The notes under the pieces were generated by a model. The model was given only the letters and a program-made list of their open reading frames with translations, had not been told where the DNA came from and searched no databases. Positions 40,793 to 51,288 of a DNA stretch of 64,000 bases are shown in pieces. The stretch is from contig SDUX01000010.1 in NCBI GenBank assembly GCA_008729055.1, positions 3,487,090 through 3,551,089 of the forward strand, read 5' to 3'. How positions within the stretch are numbered: position 1 is the first letter of the stretch; every line of letters starts with the position of its first letter. The position numbers and the translations under genes were made by a program. Source of the DNA: Pyropia haitanensis. Its lineage: Eukaryota; Rhodophyta; Bangiophyceae; Bangiales; Bangiaceae.

Positions 40793-43436
40793 ATCGACCA
40801 CGGCAGCGGCGACGGTAGCGGCGTCGACAGCGGCGGCGGCATCGGTGGCGGCGTCGACAGCGGCGGCTACGACGGCAGTATCGTCGGCAGCGGCGGCAAC
40901 GGCTCCTGTGCGGACGAGCGCCGTAGGCGGTGCTGCAGGGCGGTCCGATGTGGTACACTCGGGGCCGACTGCGCCGGCAACGGTGGCACCACCGACAGTG
41001 GCAGGGGCGGCGGCCGGGGCGGCGGTGACGGTTGCACCTGCTGTACCCAACGGGAAGGTTCCGTCAGCTGGCAGTGCGGTGGTGCCTGACTCGGCGACTC
41101 GCGGGGTTGGCGATGTGGCCCGTTCTGCTATAGCTGCGCCTCGTGTCGGAGCACCTCCGCCTGTCCCAGCCGCCTCGTCGGCTGCAGTACCCCCGCCTGG
41201 AGCACCCTGGCCTGTCGCTGCACCCCAGCCGGTCGCAGCACCCCCGCCGGTCGCAGCACCGTCGTCGGCTGCAACACCCTCGTCGGCTGCAACACCCTCG
41301 TCGGCTGCAGCACCCCCGCCGGTTGCAGCACCCCCGCCAGTTGCAGCACCCCCGCCGGTTGCAGCACCCCCGCCGGTTGCAGCATCCCCGTCGGTTGCAG
41401 CACCCTCGTCGGCTGCAGCATCCCCGGCGGCTGCTGCATCCCCGTCGATTATTGTGCCCCCTCCAGTTGCCGTCCGACCGTCGGTCGCCACTTGCCCGGT
41501 GACGGCTTCAACCCCGCGGGTTGCGGCTTTGAAGCGCCCTGCTACGATGGCGCTTGCCGCATTGAAGCCGGATGGTGCCGACACCTTGGAGAGGCCTTCT
41601 GGGCCCACACCGGGGAGCACGGTACTCAAGCGGCCGCGGACGTCCCGGGAGGCGGAGCGACGTGCCTTGGCGGCGGCCTCATTGCAACGGCCGGCTGCGT
41701 CCGACGCCATGGAGGTCACCATGTCGCCGATGCGGGTCGCAGCCGCTTTGCCTGCGCCGCTTCGTGCGGGCCTTGGACAGACTGTCGCCGCCGCGTTAGC
41801 GGAGGAGCCCCCTGTTGAACATCGTGCCGGTGGTGCCCCTTCGCAGGCGAATGCTTCCCCAAGACAGGGCGTCCCGACACTTGACCGAGGGCCTCACCAC
41901 AGTCACGGTGGCTCTGCCGGTGCGCCGTCGGCTGAACATTCGTCTGCCACTGCGCCCACCGTCGTGCCCCGGCCAGTTGCGCTGCCTGCCGAACAGGCGC
42001 CAAGTGTACCACAGGCGCGGGCGCACCGGCAGCAGCCAGCCATCACGGTTCCCTCGGCGGAGCACAACGCGCCTGCACAAGCGGGCACCCCCACTACAGC
42101 GACGACTGGGTCCTTGCCACCAGTTCGGCCATTAGGGCTGCCACTCGTCCATGCTGACGCGCGGCCGGCGAGCGAGCTCCTGGCCGCCACGGCTGCCGCT
42201 GAGGCGGCGGCCGCGGCGTACGTGGTGCAGCTGCGGGGGCTGCTGGCCGCGGCGGAGGCGGCAGCCAACGTCCACGCTGTTCAAAGGGCGTCGTTGGAGG
42301 CGGCGCTGCGGCCGGCGACGACCACCACCACGGCAGCGCGGGGAGAGGGGGCGGCGGCCATGCCGTCACCAAACGGCTGTTGGCCAGCGCTGGGCGGTGT
42401 GTCTGAGACGATGCCTGGTGCATCTCTGCCACCAGCGTCGTCGGTGGGTGGCGATGGCGTCCCCATCGACATCTGTCGTACCAATTCTACTGGCGACGGC
42501 GTTGCCGCCTCTATCGGCGGCGTGGGTGGCGGCGGCGTTGGAGCGCCAGCCAAACAGCCCTTGGCCGTCGATGCGCCAACGCCACGCTCCGCCCCTGCTA
42601 CCGCGCCTTCCTGGTCGCGTCCCACGTTGGCGCCGGTACGCCCCGCGGCGGTGCCGGCACTGGTGGCAGTCGCGCCTTGTAGGACTCCCTCGCACCTGCC
42701 GCCCTCGCCTCGCGGCGCTGGACCGTTGGTAGCGGCGGCAGCGCGACGGCCGCCGCGGCCAGCTGCGGCTGCCTCTCTTGCCGTCCGCCCGACTGGAAGT
42801 GCGTCCCCGCGGCTGGCACCCGCGGCGCCGGCAACTGCACGAGAGCCGCCGCGAGCGGCAGGCGCGCCAATGGCGCCGTCGGTGGCCCGCCCGTCAGCCC
42901 CCGCACCGGCCCCTGTAATACCCGCCTCTCGAGCCGCCCAGATACCGGCATCTCGACTGGCTGCGGCAGCGGCACTTGCAGCCGCCCCAGCGCCGGTGTC
43001 TTCAGCAGCCCCAGCTCGGGCCGAACCTGTGGTCCCTGCCACAGCACCTGGGACGGCCCTACCTCTGGCAGCACGTGTGGCAGCACCTGTAGCAGCACCT
43101 GTGGCTGCGCCTGTGCCAGCATCTGGGATGGTCTCCCCGCTGCCACCTACGGCCGTCCCGGCACCGGCACCTGCGACGGTCCCTGCACCAGCACAAGGGA
43201 CGTCCCGAGCGTATGCCGAAGTGGCCGCCCCCGGGCCCGGCCAGCCGCCGTCTCAACCACCCGAGCCGTCACCGGCGCAAGCACCAGCACGTTCCTCGTC
43301 CCCGCAACTAAGACAGACACCACCGCCGTCGGCGTTGCCACCATCCCGCTCCAGCGGCCACGTCCTGGCGCCGTCACCCTTCACGCCCGGCCCACGGGAC
43401 GGCTACCGCAGCCCGCTGGCTGTATTTCGCGCGTAA
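38169..43436 (+). CDS. Large Pro/Ala-rich, probably nuclear protein
   Basis: A single frame of 1,755 residues from the first in-frame ATG (38169); the frame is open upstream but without an ATG. The N-terminus is acidic and Ser-rich (SEEDGELDSLL; LEDGEVSDHD). A second acidic motif, RIVISFDSSDEEGRLP, lies near 40340, followed by helical parts (MQRMLELAEKLHSNR; NEREALRREIAARMEQRRAK) and an Ala/Thr run. Later come basic Leu-Lys-Arg-Pro repeats (near 41540-41640) and a helical segment with YVVQLRGLLAAAEAAAN. The rest is disordered Pro/Ala with 18-bp repeats. An EDGE motif plus VISF-(S/D)-DDE resembles ZFC3H1/Red1-type RNA surveillance scaffolds, but the C-terminal zinc finger of that family is absent, so this is only a hint. 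The frame has no interruption despite its length, unlike several neighbours. Confidence 0.7.
41158..41446 (+). repeat. 18-bp tandem repeat encoding (Val-Ala-Ala-Pro-Pro-Pro)n
   Basis: Around a dozen copies of GTTGCAGCACCCCCGCCG and variants (CCCTCGTCGGCT, CCCCGTCG) lie inside the large Pro/Ala-rich gene. Repeat length is a multiple of three, so copy-number change keeps the frame. Confidence 0.85.
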
Positions 43437-44437
43437 GCTGGCTTCTCCCCGATACCCCTTGCCGCGACCACCACGGTGCCGCCTTGTCCGCCATCTTGCT
43501 GCCCGTCGTCCCAGGTGACGACTTGACCCGCGCGGTGCCTCCCCTGCTGCCGCCCCTTGGCTCTGCCAGATCTCCCCAGGTCGTGCGTCACGGGCCCGGA
43601 CCCGTGCCGCGTCTGCCATGTTTCTGTTTGTCTGTGGTTGTTCCCATTGCTGGTTGTTGCTCCCCATCGGCGGTGCTTACGGCTCGCGTTCGCGTGGCCG
43701 TTGGGGGTGCGGGACTGGTGGGTCTCCCTGGCCGGTCGTTGCTGCGTTTTCCACTGACTGTTTTGATTTGCCGAGGGCCCTTGCTGCTGTTATCGCGTGT
43801 CTCGTGTGTGTTGTGCCCTTGGCTCTTTGGTGGGTGACGGGCAGCAGACGCAAGCCGCCATCTTCACAAGACCCGGCCTCATAATGCGGCGCTGTGGCCG
43901 TGGTCGTCGTGTTTTTTTGCTGCCTGTTCCGACCCCCCCCCCCCTGCTGGTGGTGCTCGCTTCCATTTGACGGCTCGCGTGCTGCTTGCTTTTTTGACGT
44001 CCACCTCATTGGCTCTGTGCTCTGTTCCGCTTGCTGGGTGCGCGTATCCCCCAGATGACCAACCAGCCGTGGCTGACCGTGTGGGCTCTGTGCGGGGCCC
44101 CCTGCTCTGCGTGCGTACGTGCTGGGAGTCTTGATCGAGTCTACCATATGGGTAAATGTGTGTGGCTGTGGGGGTCTTGGCCGACGGATGGGCACGGGGG
44201 AGGGGGACGTGCGGCGCAAACTCGTCTACTCCTTTTTGCAAGGCGTCCTTTTTCGCCAACGTCAACACTACAGGCCGCGGTTGAGCTCCCAAGGGACGAG
44301 AGCAGCACGTGTCTGCATGGTCTGTTCGCCCGTTGGTAGATGATAGGACAGCAACATAATAGCTAGTGCCCAACGGGGCGACCACTGACGCTGAGACCAC
44401 AAGAGGTTGACAGAAAAACAGTCCCAGAGGTACGTAT
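43437..44437. other. Gap between convergent genes
   Basis: T/G-rich on the plus strand at 43600-44000, likely the 3' UTR of the large gene and, on the other strand, of the basic-region protein. No gene or RNA was recognised. Confidence 0.4.
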
Positions 44438-46915
44438 TTACACACCCGGATACATTGGCCCACTCGGTGACGTTGACAAGCTGTCCTCTGGCCACGGCAA
44501 CGGCTTCTCCATGGCAAAGCCGACGGCGGGCAGCTCGCCCAGCAGCCCCGACTCGAGCAGCAGCATCTCCTCGTCGACCACCTCTGCCACGCCGGTGTCG
44601 ACGGGCAGGGCGACCGCCGGTACGGTTACCGTGGCCAGCGCGGCCGCCGCCGTTGCGGCTGCCGAGATACCGACGCTGTGGTTGCCACCATCGTCGTTAC
44701 CACCCAACGACGATGGGAGGGGGGCCACTGCCGCAGACGCCGGCGGTGGCGGCGGCGACGCTGCCGCCGCGCCCGGTGACCTGGTGTCGCCGGCAGGGGC
44801 GGCGGCCGACGGTGGCAGCGGCGGTGGCGACGCCGCGGCCGCCGCTTCGGACCTCGCCGCCTGTCGCCGCAGTTTCCGGCGTTCGTTGGACCGCCGCGCA
44901 CTCTCTCGGTTACGGATCGCCCGGTTGTACAGGATGGTGTTGTGGGCAAGCTCCTCCAGGTTCTTGCGTGCCCGCCGCCTCTTCTTGCCCGACCCGTCCT
45001 CGCCATGCACCTCCGCCTGGTCGACCCCCCCACTGTCGCCGTCACCACCCCCGCTGCCGCTGTGCGCGGCGCCGCCGGCGCCACGCACCGACGCAGAGCC
45101 AGCGCCGCCCGCCGCAGAGTGCGCGCCGCCGCTGCCACCGCTGCCGCTGCCACCCCTACTGCGCGCCCCGTTGTCGTCAGACAGCGCTGATGCCAGCAGC
45201 AGCGGCGCACCTTCCACCGACAGCAGCCCCGCGAGCGTGGCGACCGCCGTGGACAGGTCAGCGCCGCCCGACACGGCCGCCAGAGCGGCGCGCTCCTCGT
45301 CGCTCAGCAGCGTCGCGTCGACGGTACCGACGCGGTGCTGCTGGCGCAACAAGCGGGCCAGCAGCGGCACCGCCCGCACAAAGTCCATTGAGCCGACCGG
45401 CGGGGCGGCCAGCGGCGGGGTCGGGGTGTCCATAGCGGGCGCCAGCGCCTCGCTCGCGCGGATGCGGAGGGACTGCTGGTCGTCGGCGGTCGGCGCGTAG
45501 ACGCCAACCAGGGCGCGGGCCACCATGCGGGACGGCCCCTGCTTGGGACATGCCCACAGCCCGCACATGAGCGCGTGCGAGGAGCTCTGGAAAAGCGCCA
45601 CGGCGGTGGCAAAGCCCAGAAAGTTGGTCGGCGACGTCAGCACCCCCCCACCAGGCCGCTTCCCGCCGCCGGTTTTGGCGTCCAGGACGGAACGCTGCAG
45701 CTGCGCGACCAGGCCTGACTCATACGAGTCGTATAGCGGCGCCTTGACCATCGGCGGCGGGCTGCCCGACGACACGTCAGAGGCGGAGCTCCAGCTCGAG
45801 TCGGGCAGGACCAGCTCCATGTTGTCCCACCGCGAGTTGGCCGCCCGGTCCCACTCGGCCGACAGGCGCACGCTACGGTCCACATCAGCGGGCTCCGGTA
45901 CATCCCACAGGTCCGTGTACAGCGCGGTTGGGTCTGGACCCGTGGAGACACTCGAGCACGTGTCAGCGGGCACCTCCTCCCCACCAACCAGCGTCACAGC
46001 CGCCTCGGCCGCAGCGTGCAGCTGCCCGGCGTGAGCGGCGGCAGCGGCAGCAGCTGCAGTAGAGGCAGCAGCGGCAGCAGACGCAGGTGCAGTGCCTCCG
46101 CCCTCCGGGGTTGGTGTCCCGTTCTGCACCCCCCCCGGTGACCGGGTGCCGTGCGACTTGGGCGGCCGTTCCCGCAACGGCGGTTCCCCGCACTGCCCTC
46201 CACAGCGCTTCATGCACCGCACGCATGGCGGGCACGGCGACGGCGGCCGAAACGCAATCCGGTTGAACACCTTCGTCGGCACCCGCAGACCAGACCCCGG
46301 GTCTTCAAAGATGACCAGCTCGCGGAGCAAAAAGTCAGTCGCCAGGCTGGACGATGACCCCTCCCGCTGCCCCCCCCCCGCCCTCCCCGCCGTGCTCGTC
46401 TCGCCCGCGGTGGCGGGCCGCCCCTCAGCTGGGAACACTGCGCGTGTCGCGGCCGGGGTGGTGAACCACAGCAGCGACAGCGTGCCGCCCTCGTTCCATG
46501 ACAAAACGATCAGCTCCCCCGACGCCTCGTCAAGCAGGAACCGCGCGTTGAGGTGGTCCATCGAGCAGATGGGATCGCAGATGAACCGCGCAACGACATA
46601 GTCAACGAGCGCGTAGCCAAAGGTCGCCCCGTTGATCGAAGAATGCGGCGCGAGCAGCAGGTTCACCTGCATCGCCAGCTGCCCCGAATCCACGCATTGC
46701 ACCGCGAGCGTCACCGACGCGGACGCGGCGAGGCCCGCCGCTGTCAGCGGCGCGTCGGCCCGCGCGTCGGTAGCGGAGCGGCGGAGCAGCCACTCCCGCG
46801 CCAGCACGTTGGTACGCAGCAGACGCGTCGGCCGCCCCACATCCTCAATCTCCGCCGCCCCGCTGGTCGCACACATCCGCGCCGCCATCTTTTTGCAGTC
46901 CGCGGCGGTGGTCAT
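44438..46915 (-). CDS. Protein with bZIP-like basic region but no visible leucine zipper
   Basis: The frame is open from 47689, but the start is placed at the ATG at 46915 (MTTAADCKKMAARMC), because upstream codons are low-complexity and include a poly-Phe stretch from a T-run. That gives 825 residues. An N-terminal folded part (LLRTNVLAREWLLRR ... FGYALVDYVVARFICDPICS) is followed by a Cys cluster (CPPCVRCMKRCGGQC, near 46195-46240), a linker, and a basic region RNRESARRSNERRKLRR encoded at about 44868-44920. The latter fits the plant bZIP DNA-binding consensus (N-R-E-S-A-R-R-S). The usual heptad leucines do not follow; Ala/Pro-rich sequence does. It is probably nuclear. DNA binding without its own zipper, or through another dimerisation surface, is inference. 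Confidence 0.68.
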   Translation of the reverse strand: MTTAADCKKMAARMCATSGAAEIEDVGRPTRLLRTNVLAREWLLRRSATDARADAPLTAAGLAASASVTLAVQCVDSGQLAMQVNLLLAPHSSINGATFGYALVDYVVARFICDPICSMDHLNARFLLDEASGELIVLSWNEGGTLSLLWFTTPAATRAVFPAEGRPATAGETSTAGRAGGGQREGSSSSLATDFLLRELVIFEDPGSGLRVPTKVFNRIAFRPPSPCPPCVRCMKRCGGQCGEPPLRERPPKSHGTRSPGGVQNGTPTPEGGGTAPASAAAAASTAAAAAAAAHAGQLHAAAEAAVTLVGGEEVPADTCSSVSTGPDPTALYTDLWDVPEPADVDRSVRLSAEWDRAANSRWDNMELVLPDSSWSSASDVSSGSPPPMVKAPLYDSYESGLVAQLQRSVLDAKTGGGKRPGGGVLTSPTNFLGFATAVALFQSSSHALMCGLWACPKQGPSRMVARALVGVYAPTADDQQSLRIRASEALAPAMDTPTPPLAAPPVGSMDFVRAVPLLARLLRQQHRVGTVDATLLSDEERAALAAVSGGADLSTAVATLAGLLSVEGAPLLLASALSDDNGARSRGGSGSGGSGGAHSAAGGAGSASVRGAGGAAHSGSGGGDGDSGGVDQAEVHGEDGSGKKRRRARKNLEELAHNTILYNRAIRNRESARRSNERRKLRRQAARSEAAAAASPPPLPPSAAAPAGDTRSPGAAAASPPPPPASAAVAPLPSSLGGNDDGGNHSVGISAAATAAAALATVTVPAVALPVDTGVAEVVDEEMLLLESGLLGELPAVGFAMEKPLPWPEDSLSTSPSGPMYPGV

Positions 46916-47970
46916 ACCGCCCACCCACCGTGGGATGGAAGGAGGGGGGGGGGTGGGCGACAGCACAACAGGGTACGGGCAGGAAGGATGTGGGGGGTGC
47001 CGGGGGGATGGGGGGAGGGGGGGTGGGGAGGGCGTGCGCGGACGCAGGAACGGGGATGGCAGGGAGGGAGGGGCGAGAGCAGGGCCGGCCGGCGGCGGCG
47101 GTAGGGTACGGCGGTGCAGCGAACCGCTCAAGCCGGCGGCAACGACGCGGCACGGGCGCCACACGGCCAGCGCGTGTGCACCTGCCCTCCCTGTGCCACC
47201 ACCGGGCGGCCGCACGAAACGAAACAGGGAACCAAAGACGAGAGAAAAAAGATGGAAAAAAAAAAAAAACGAACAGGCGCCGCGCCGCGCCGCTGCCAAG
47301 GCCGCGACCGCCCCCACCCAGCCGAAGCGCTCTGGCGGCCCGCCACCCAGAGCAAGGATACGCCAATGATATCGCGACGGGGAGGCAACCTCGGCCACCA
47401 CCACCTCGCGGGCGAGCCGGTGCCCACGTGCACGTCCGCGTGCCGGCAAGGGAGGGGGCGCGCCGCGTACGACGACGCACGGCCCCGCGACAGAGAGGGC
47501 GTTGTCGGGCGTTGTCGGGGGAGGGATCGTCGCCGCGGCGCCGCCACCCACCTCACCGGCAGGCGTGGGAAGGGGGAGCTTGCGACGTGGCCAGCGCGAC
47601 AGCCCGGCCAGGTCAGACGCAGAGGGTTCCCTCCATAAGGAAACAGAGCCTTGCTCGAGGGATTCCATCCAGGTCAGCCCGCTGACCAATCACATGGGGA
47701 AGGCGCAGCCAGCGCGATGGCTAGAAAAACAATCGACAGCACTCTGATTGGTCGACATGTCGCGAGATTTTTTTGTGCCGACGAATCGCTTACATGAATT
47801 GAGGCGACAAGCGCACCAAGGTATTGCACCATGCTTAATTCCTTGTCTTCCGCCACCACGGTGCCTGGGCATTGTGGTGAGGCGTCGGCGGTGTGACCTG
47901 TCCAGCACCGCAGCAGCCACCAAGCCAATGCGGCACCTTTTTCCTCTAACCACCCCGCTCCCTCTTCGGT
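46916..47970. promoter_or_regulatory. Divergent intergenic region
   Basis: It lies between the minus-strand basic-region gene and the plus-strand DUF4336 gene. An A14 run (47256-47269) is a sense T-tract for the left gene, and a T7 run (47768-47774) precedes the right gene by about 200 bp. Inside, frames on both strands are GC-driven. Confidence 0.4.
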
Positions 47971-49382
47971 ATGGCGTTCCTCCCCACCCATGCCGTCGCC
48001 GCCCCCGGTGGGCTGTCCTCGGGTGCTCGCTGCCGCGAAGGTGCCGTCTCGGCACGTCGGCTGGTCGGCACCGGCGGCGGCGCCCGGCTTGGCAGCGCCC
48101 GCATGGGCCCCTCCGACGCGGCCGCCGGCAACGGCGGCGGCGGCGGCGGCGGCGTCGACCCGCCGCTGGCACCGGTGCCCAGCCGGGCAGGCCGTGTAAA
48201 AGTGCGCCGCGGCTGGAGCAACACCACTGGCGAGCTCATCCGGCGAGTGTGTGAGGACGTGTGGGTAGTGGAGCGAGCCTGTACGTTGGGCGGCGAGCGG
48301 GGGGGCGTTGAGTGGGGGGGGGCATGGTGGGTGCGACGGGTGGAGCGGGCTGGTGGTCGGGGCCAGGCGGAGGAGGGACCCAGCGGGGGGAGCGCGGGAG
48401 CGGAAGGGTGGCTGCTAGCCTGGAGAGGAGGCGCGACGGGCTGAAAGAGGGGGGAGGGGATAGAGGTGCGTTCTTTCTACGAGACAGCTTTTCAGTGCGC
48501 TTTTAGTAGCAGCTGGCCCCCATCCCCTGAGTATTGCAATAGGCTCTGAAGGTCCTACGGGGTGCTGACCCATCCGTGGTGCCGTATGTGGTTGGTCTTG
48601 GGAACGGCGGCGCTGCCTCCGCTGGTTTGTCTCTACCATGGATTGTGTGGTGGTTCTCCCTGTGGTGGCGCCTCGGCTTGGGGCTGCTGGAGGGCGTCCT
48701 CCCGCGGATGACCGCTCTGGACACTCGCCACCCATGCCCCCCAGACGACTGGCTGACCGTGGACGTGGGTGGCAAGACCACCGTCATCCGCCTCCCCGAC
48801 GGCAGCCTCTTTGTTCACGCGCCGCTGCTGCTGACGGCGTCTCTCAAACGGGCGCTTGCCGCCCTCGGCCCCGTGTCGGTCATTGTCGTGCCCAACACGG
48901 AGCACGTTGACGGCGCGGCGCAATGGGTCGCGGCCTACCCCGACGCGGTGGCGCTGGGCCCCCCCGGCTATGGCGCCCGCTCCGGGGTGCCGCTGGCCGA
49001 CATCCCCGCGGACAATACGCCGCACCCAGCGTTTGCGAGCGTCATTGAGCACACCTTTTTCGGCTCCATGCCCCTCTTCTCCGAGTCGGTCTTTTTCCAC
49101 CGGCCGTCGGGGACGCTCCTCACGACGGACCTGTTCTGGAATTGGCCCGCGGAGGGGGTGCCGGCGCGGACTCGCGTCTTCGCGGCGGGCATGGACTGGG
49201 TGTACAAGCCCGTGTACGAGGCGCTGCTGGTGCGGGACAAGGGCCGCTGGGCGGCCGAGGAAATGGGGCGGGTGCTCGCCTGGGGCGGGGGGCGCATCAT
49301 CCCGTGCCACGGGGATGTGGCGGAGGGGGTGGACGTCCCGGCCGTGCTGCGCGCGTTCTACGCGTCTCTCCTGCGGGAGTGA
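47971..49382 (+). CDS. DUF4336 family protein, plastid-targeted, two exons
   Basis: Exon 1 is 47971-48280 and exon 2 is 48745-49382, with a 464-bp intron (donor GTACGT, acceptor after GCCCCCCAG). Joining them gives 315 residues and makes the family's N-terminal motif continuous: LIRRVCEDVWVVERA, Tyr, then DWLTVDVGGKTTVIRLPDGS. Exon 1 starts with a transit-peptide-like MAFLPTHAVAAPGGLSSG sequence rich in Arg, Ala and Ser. Exon 2 shows VSVIVVPNTEHVDGAAQW, TPHPAFASVIEHTFFGSMPL, TLLTTDLFWNWP and GRIIPCHGDVAEG, the pattern of DUF4336, a metallo-beta-lactamase-like fold common in cyanobacteria, algae and plants. Its reaction is not known. Exon 2 alone is open from 48576, so an unspliced reading would wrongly start there. 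Confidence 0.8.
48281..48744 (+). other. Spliceosomal intron of the DUF4336 gene
   Basis: GT-AG intron in phase 1. The donor is GTACGT and the acceptor GCCCCCCAG has a pyrimidine stretch. It is supported by in-frame joining and by continuity with the family motif, not by transcript data. Confidence 0.72.
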
Positions 49383-49990
49383 GGGGTGGGAAAGGAGGGG
49401 GGGCGGGGTGCTGGGTGGTCTGGATGGCAAGTCACGGATGCCCGTCGAAGCGACTTCCCTTTGTTCTCGTATTCGAGGTGCTGGGCCAGTGAGCCACATG
49501 TACGAAGGTTTTCGCGAAAGTGAGCCGTATCGGTCGCCACTTGTGGAGACAATTTCGACCGTTCGACTTGCATTCCACGGCGTGGGCACGACACATCCGA
49601 CTACGTGGGGCTGAAACGGCGCGGGCTCGGGGCGATCCGAGCCGTCCGCGTGCACCGGCTGTGGCGGCTGGAAGCAGGGTCCCTCACGATTGCTTTCTTG
49701 TAGGGACCCCCGCGCCCGTACAGTACGCTTCCCCCCGACGGCGTACGTGGGTGTGGACGTTGCTATCCGCTGCCGTCATCACCTTGTCGCGCTCTCTACG
49801 CCATTGACCCCCTCGCCAATAACTTCGTCCGCCACCCATCCAAAGCTGCTCTGCGTTGCTGTTGCAGCCCTTCCCTCGCTTTGTTCTGTACCCCTCTCCC
49901 GCCTGGACGCGGTTACCTGCTTCTTTCGCCTCTCCCCTTTGACCGCCATCCCCCCGTCCCCGTCCCCACTCGACTTGCACCCCTCCCGCC
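49383..49990 (+). promoter_or_regulatory. Intergenic region upstream of the CCB-like gene
   Basis: The second half is pyrimidine-rich up to the ATG. Nothing else was recognised. Confidence 0.4.
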
Positions 49991-50818
49991 ATGGCCATCG
50001 CTGGTCGCGTCGCCCGCCCCGCCTTTGTCGGTGGCCCCGCTGCGCTGCGCCCCGCGGCGGCTGCCGGGTGGACTGGCCGCCGCGTCTGCCGCGCGCCTAC
50101 CGGCCGGCGGGCTGCAGCGGCGGCCGCTGGCGGGCGGTCCTCCCCCGCGGCGACGCCCTGGTCTCCCCCCCGGGCGTCAGCGGAGCTGGCGACCACCGCC
50201 GCCGCCCTGACACACCTGGCCGAGGTGACCGACACGAACCAGTCGTCCCTGGCGGTGACCGCGCTGGTCTTTTTCCTCACCGCCTGGGGCGGCCTCTCCT
50301 TCATCAAGGGGTCCGTGAAGGACCGGCTGACGCAGGCGTCGTTTACGCTGCCGCCCGCCACCTCCCCAGACACCCTCGCGCGCAAGGCGTCGGCCATCCT
50401 CACGGGGCGCTCGTACGTGCCCAAGCCGGAAGCGGATGACCGCCCGGGGGTCATGACGTACGAAGGGGTGGTCAAGCCGAGCACGAGCATCGCCACCATC
50501 CTCGTGTCGGTGGCGGTCGCGGGCCTTGCGGGCGTGGTGCTGATGGCCAACCTGGTCCTCCCCCCCGAGCTCGCCAGCAGCAAGTGGTACGCGGTGAGCA
50601 TTCTCGGCGCCGCGGTCGGGCCGTGGTACTGGACAAAGGCGGAGCGGGCGGAGCAGTTTAAGTGCATGGTGCAGGTGGGCGAGGGGGGGGACGAGCCGCT
50701 TGCGGGCGTGCCGGGTGTGCCATCGACGGGAGTGACGCTTTTTGTCAAGGGCCACCGGGATGAGGTGACGGTGTTTGAGAGAGAGCTGGGTGTCAAGCGG
50801 AACAGCGTGGAGGAGTAG
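49991..50818 (+). CDS. CCB2/CCB4-like cytochrome b6f cofactor-assembly protein (plastid)
   Basis: A 275-residue frame from an ATG with CGCC upstream. Residues 1-65 look like a plastid transit peptide (Arg, Ala and Ser, no acids). A first membrane helix (LAVTALVFFLTAWGGLSFI) is followed by KGSVKDR, then a soluble loop, then VVKPSTSIATILVSVAVAGL (second helix region), a third helix (YAVSILGAAVGPWYW) and a soluble tail. The order helix, (R/K)-x-S-x-KDR, soluble loop, G-x-V-x-PS, helices matches the cyanobacterial/plastid CCB2-CCB4 (DUF2930) family, which helps attach haem ci to cytochrome b6 in the thylakoid. I matched this from memory, so the family name is likely but not certain. It is intronless. 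Confidence 0.6.
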   Translation: MAIAGRVARPAFVGGPAALRPAAAAGWTGRRVCRAPTGRRAAAAAAGGRSSPAATPWSPPRASAELATTAAALTHLAEVTDTNQSSLAVTALVFFLTAWGGLSFIKGSVKDRLTQASFTLPPATSPDTLARKASAILTGRSYVPKPEADDRPGVMTYEGVVKPSTSIATILVSVAVAGLAGVVLMANLVLPPELASSKWYAVSILGAAVGPWYWTKAERAEQFKCMVQVGEGGDEPLAGVPGVPSTGVTLFVKGHRDEVTVFERELGVKRNSVEE

Positions 50819-51288
50819 GCATGAGTTGATCCCGAGAAGCCGCACGGCGTAGGGTGAACATGCGAGCGTCTGCTATTCACGTTCTTCTTGCAAGACCGCT
50901 TCCAGCGTTGGCTGTCGACGTGCTGGGTGCCTGCGACATGTGGTGCCACCGGACCTTAGCCTCCCCGTGAACGGGAAATAGATGACACCACTCGACCAGG
51001 CCAACCTGCGCGAAAGCCTGGGTCAGGCGGCCTGGGTGATGCAACATTGCTCGCCATTCGTCCACCAGGCACACGCACCCGCCGGTCCCATGCTGATACC
51101 GAGACACATACTAAGTGACGACGACTGAGCGATCAATGCAGCCATCTGGGAAGCACGGACAGCATAAGCGCGCTGACGTGGCAAGCTATATTCAGCAAGC
51201 CATGTTCAGGGTTACGTACTGGAGGAAAGAACAATAGGCGGTCTCACCGAGTTTACCCCCTCGAAAGCCCGTCGACACGACCGTCCCG
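50819..51288. other. Gap between convergent genes
   Basis: 3' flanks of the CCB-like and eIF3k genes. Moderate GC content. No gene was recognised. Confidence 0.4.

Noticed and set aside
48576..49382. DUF4336 gene as a single exon starting at 48576
   Set aside because: That start is GTG in intron sequence. The spliced model gives a transit peptide and the complete family N-terminus.
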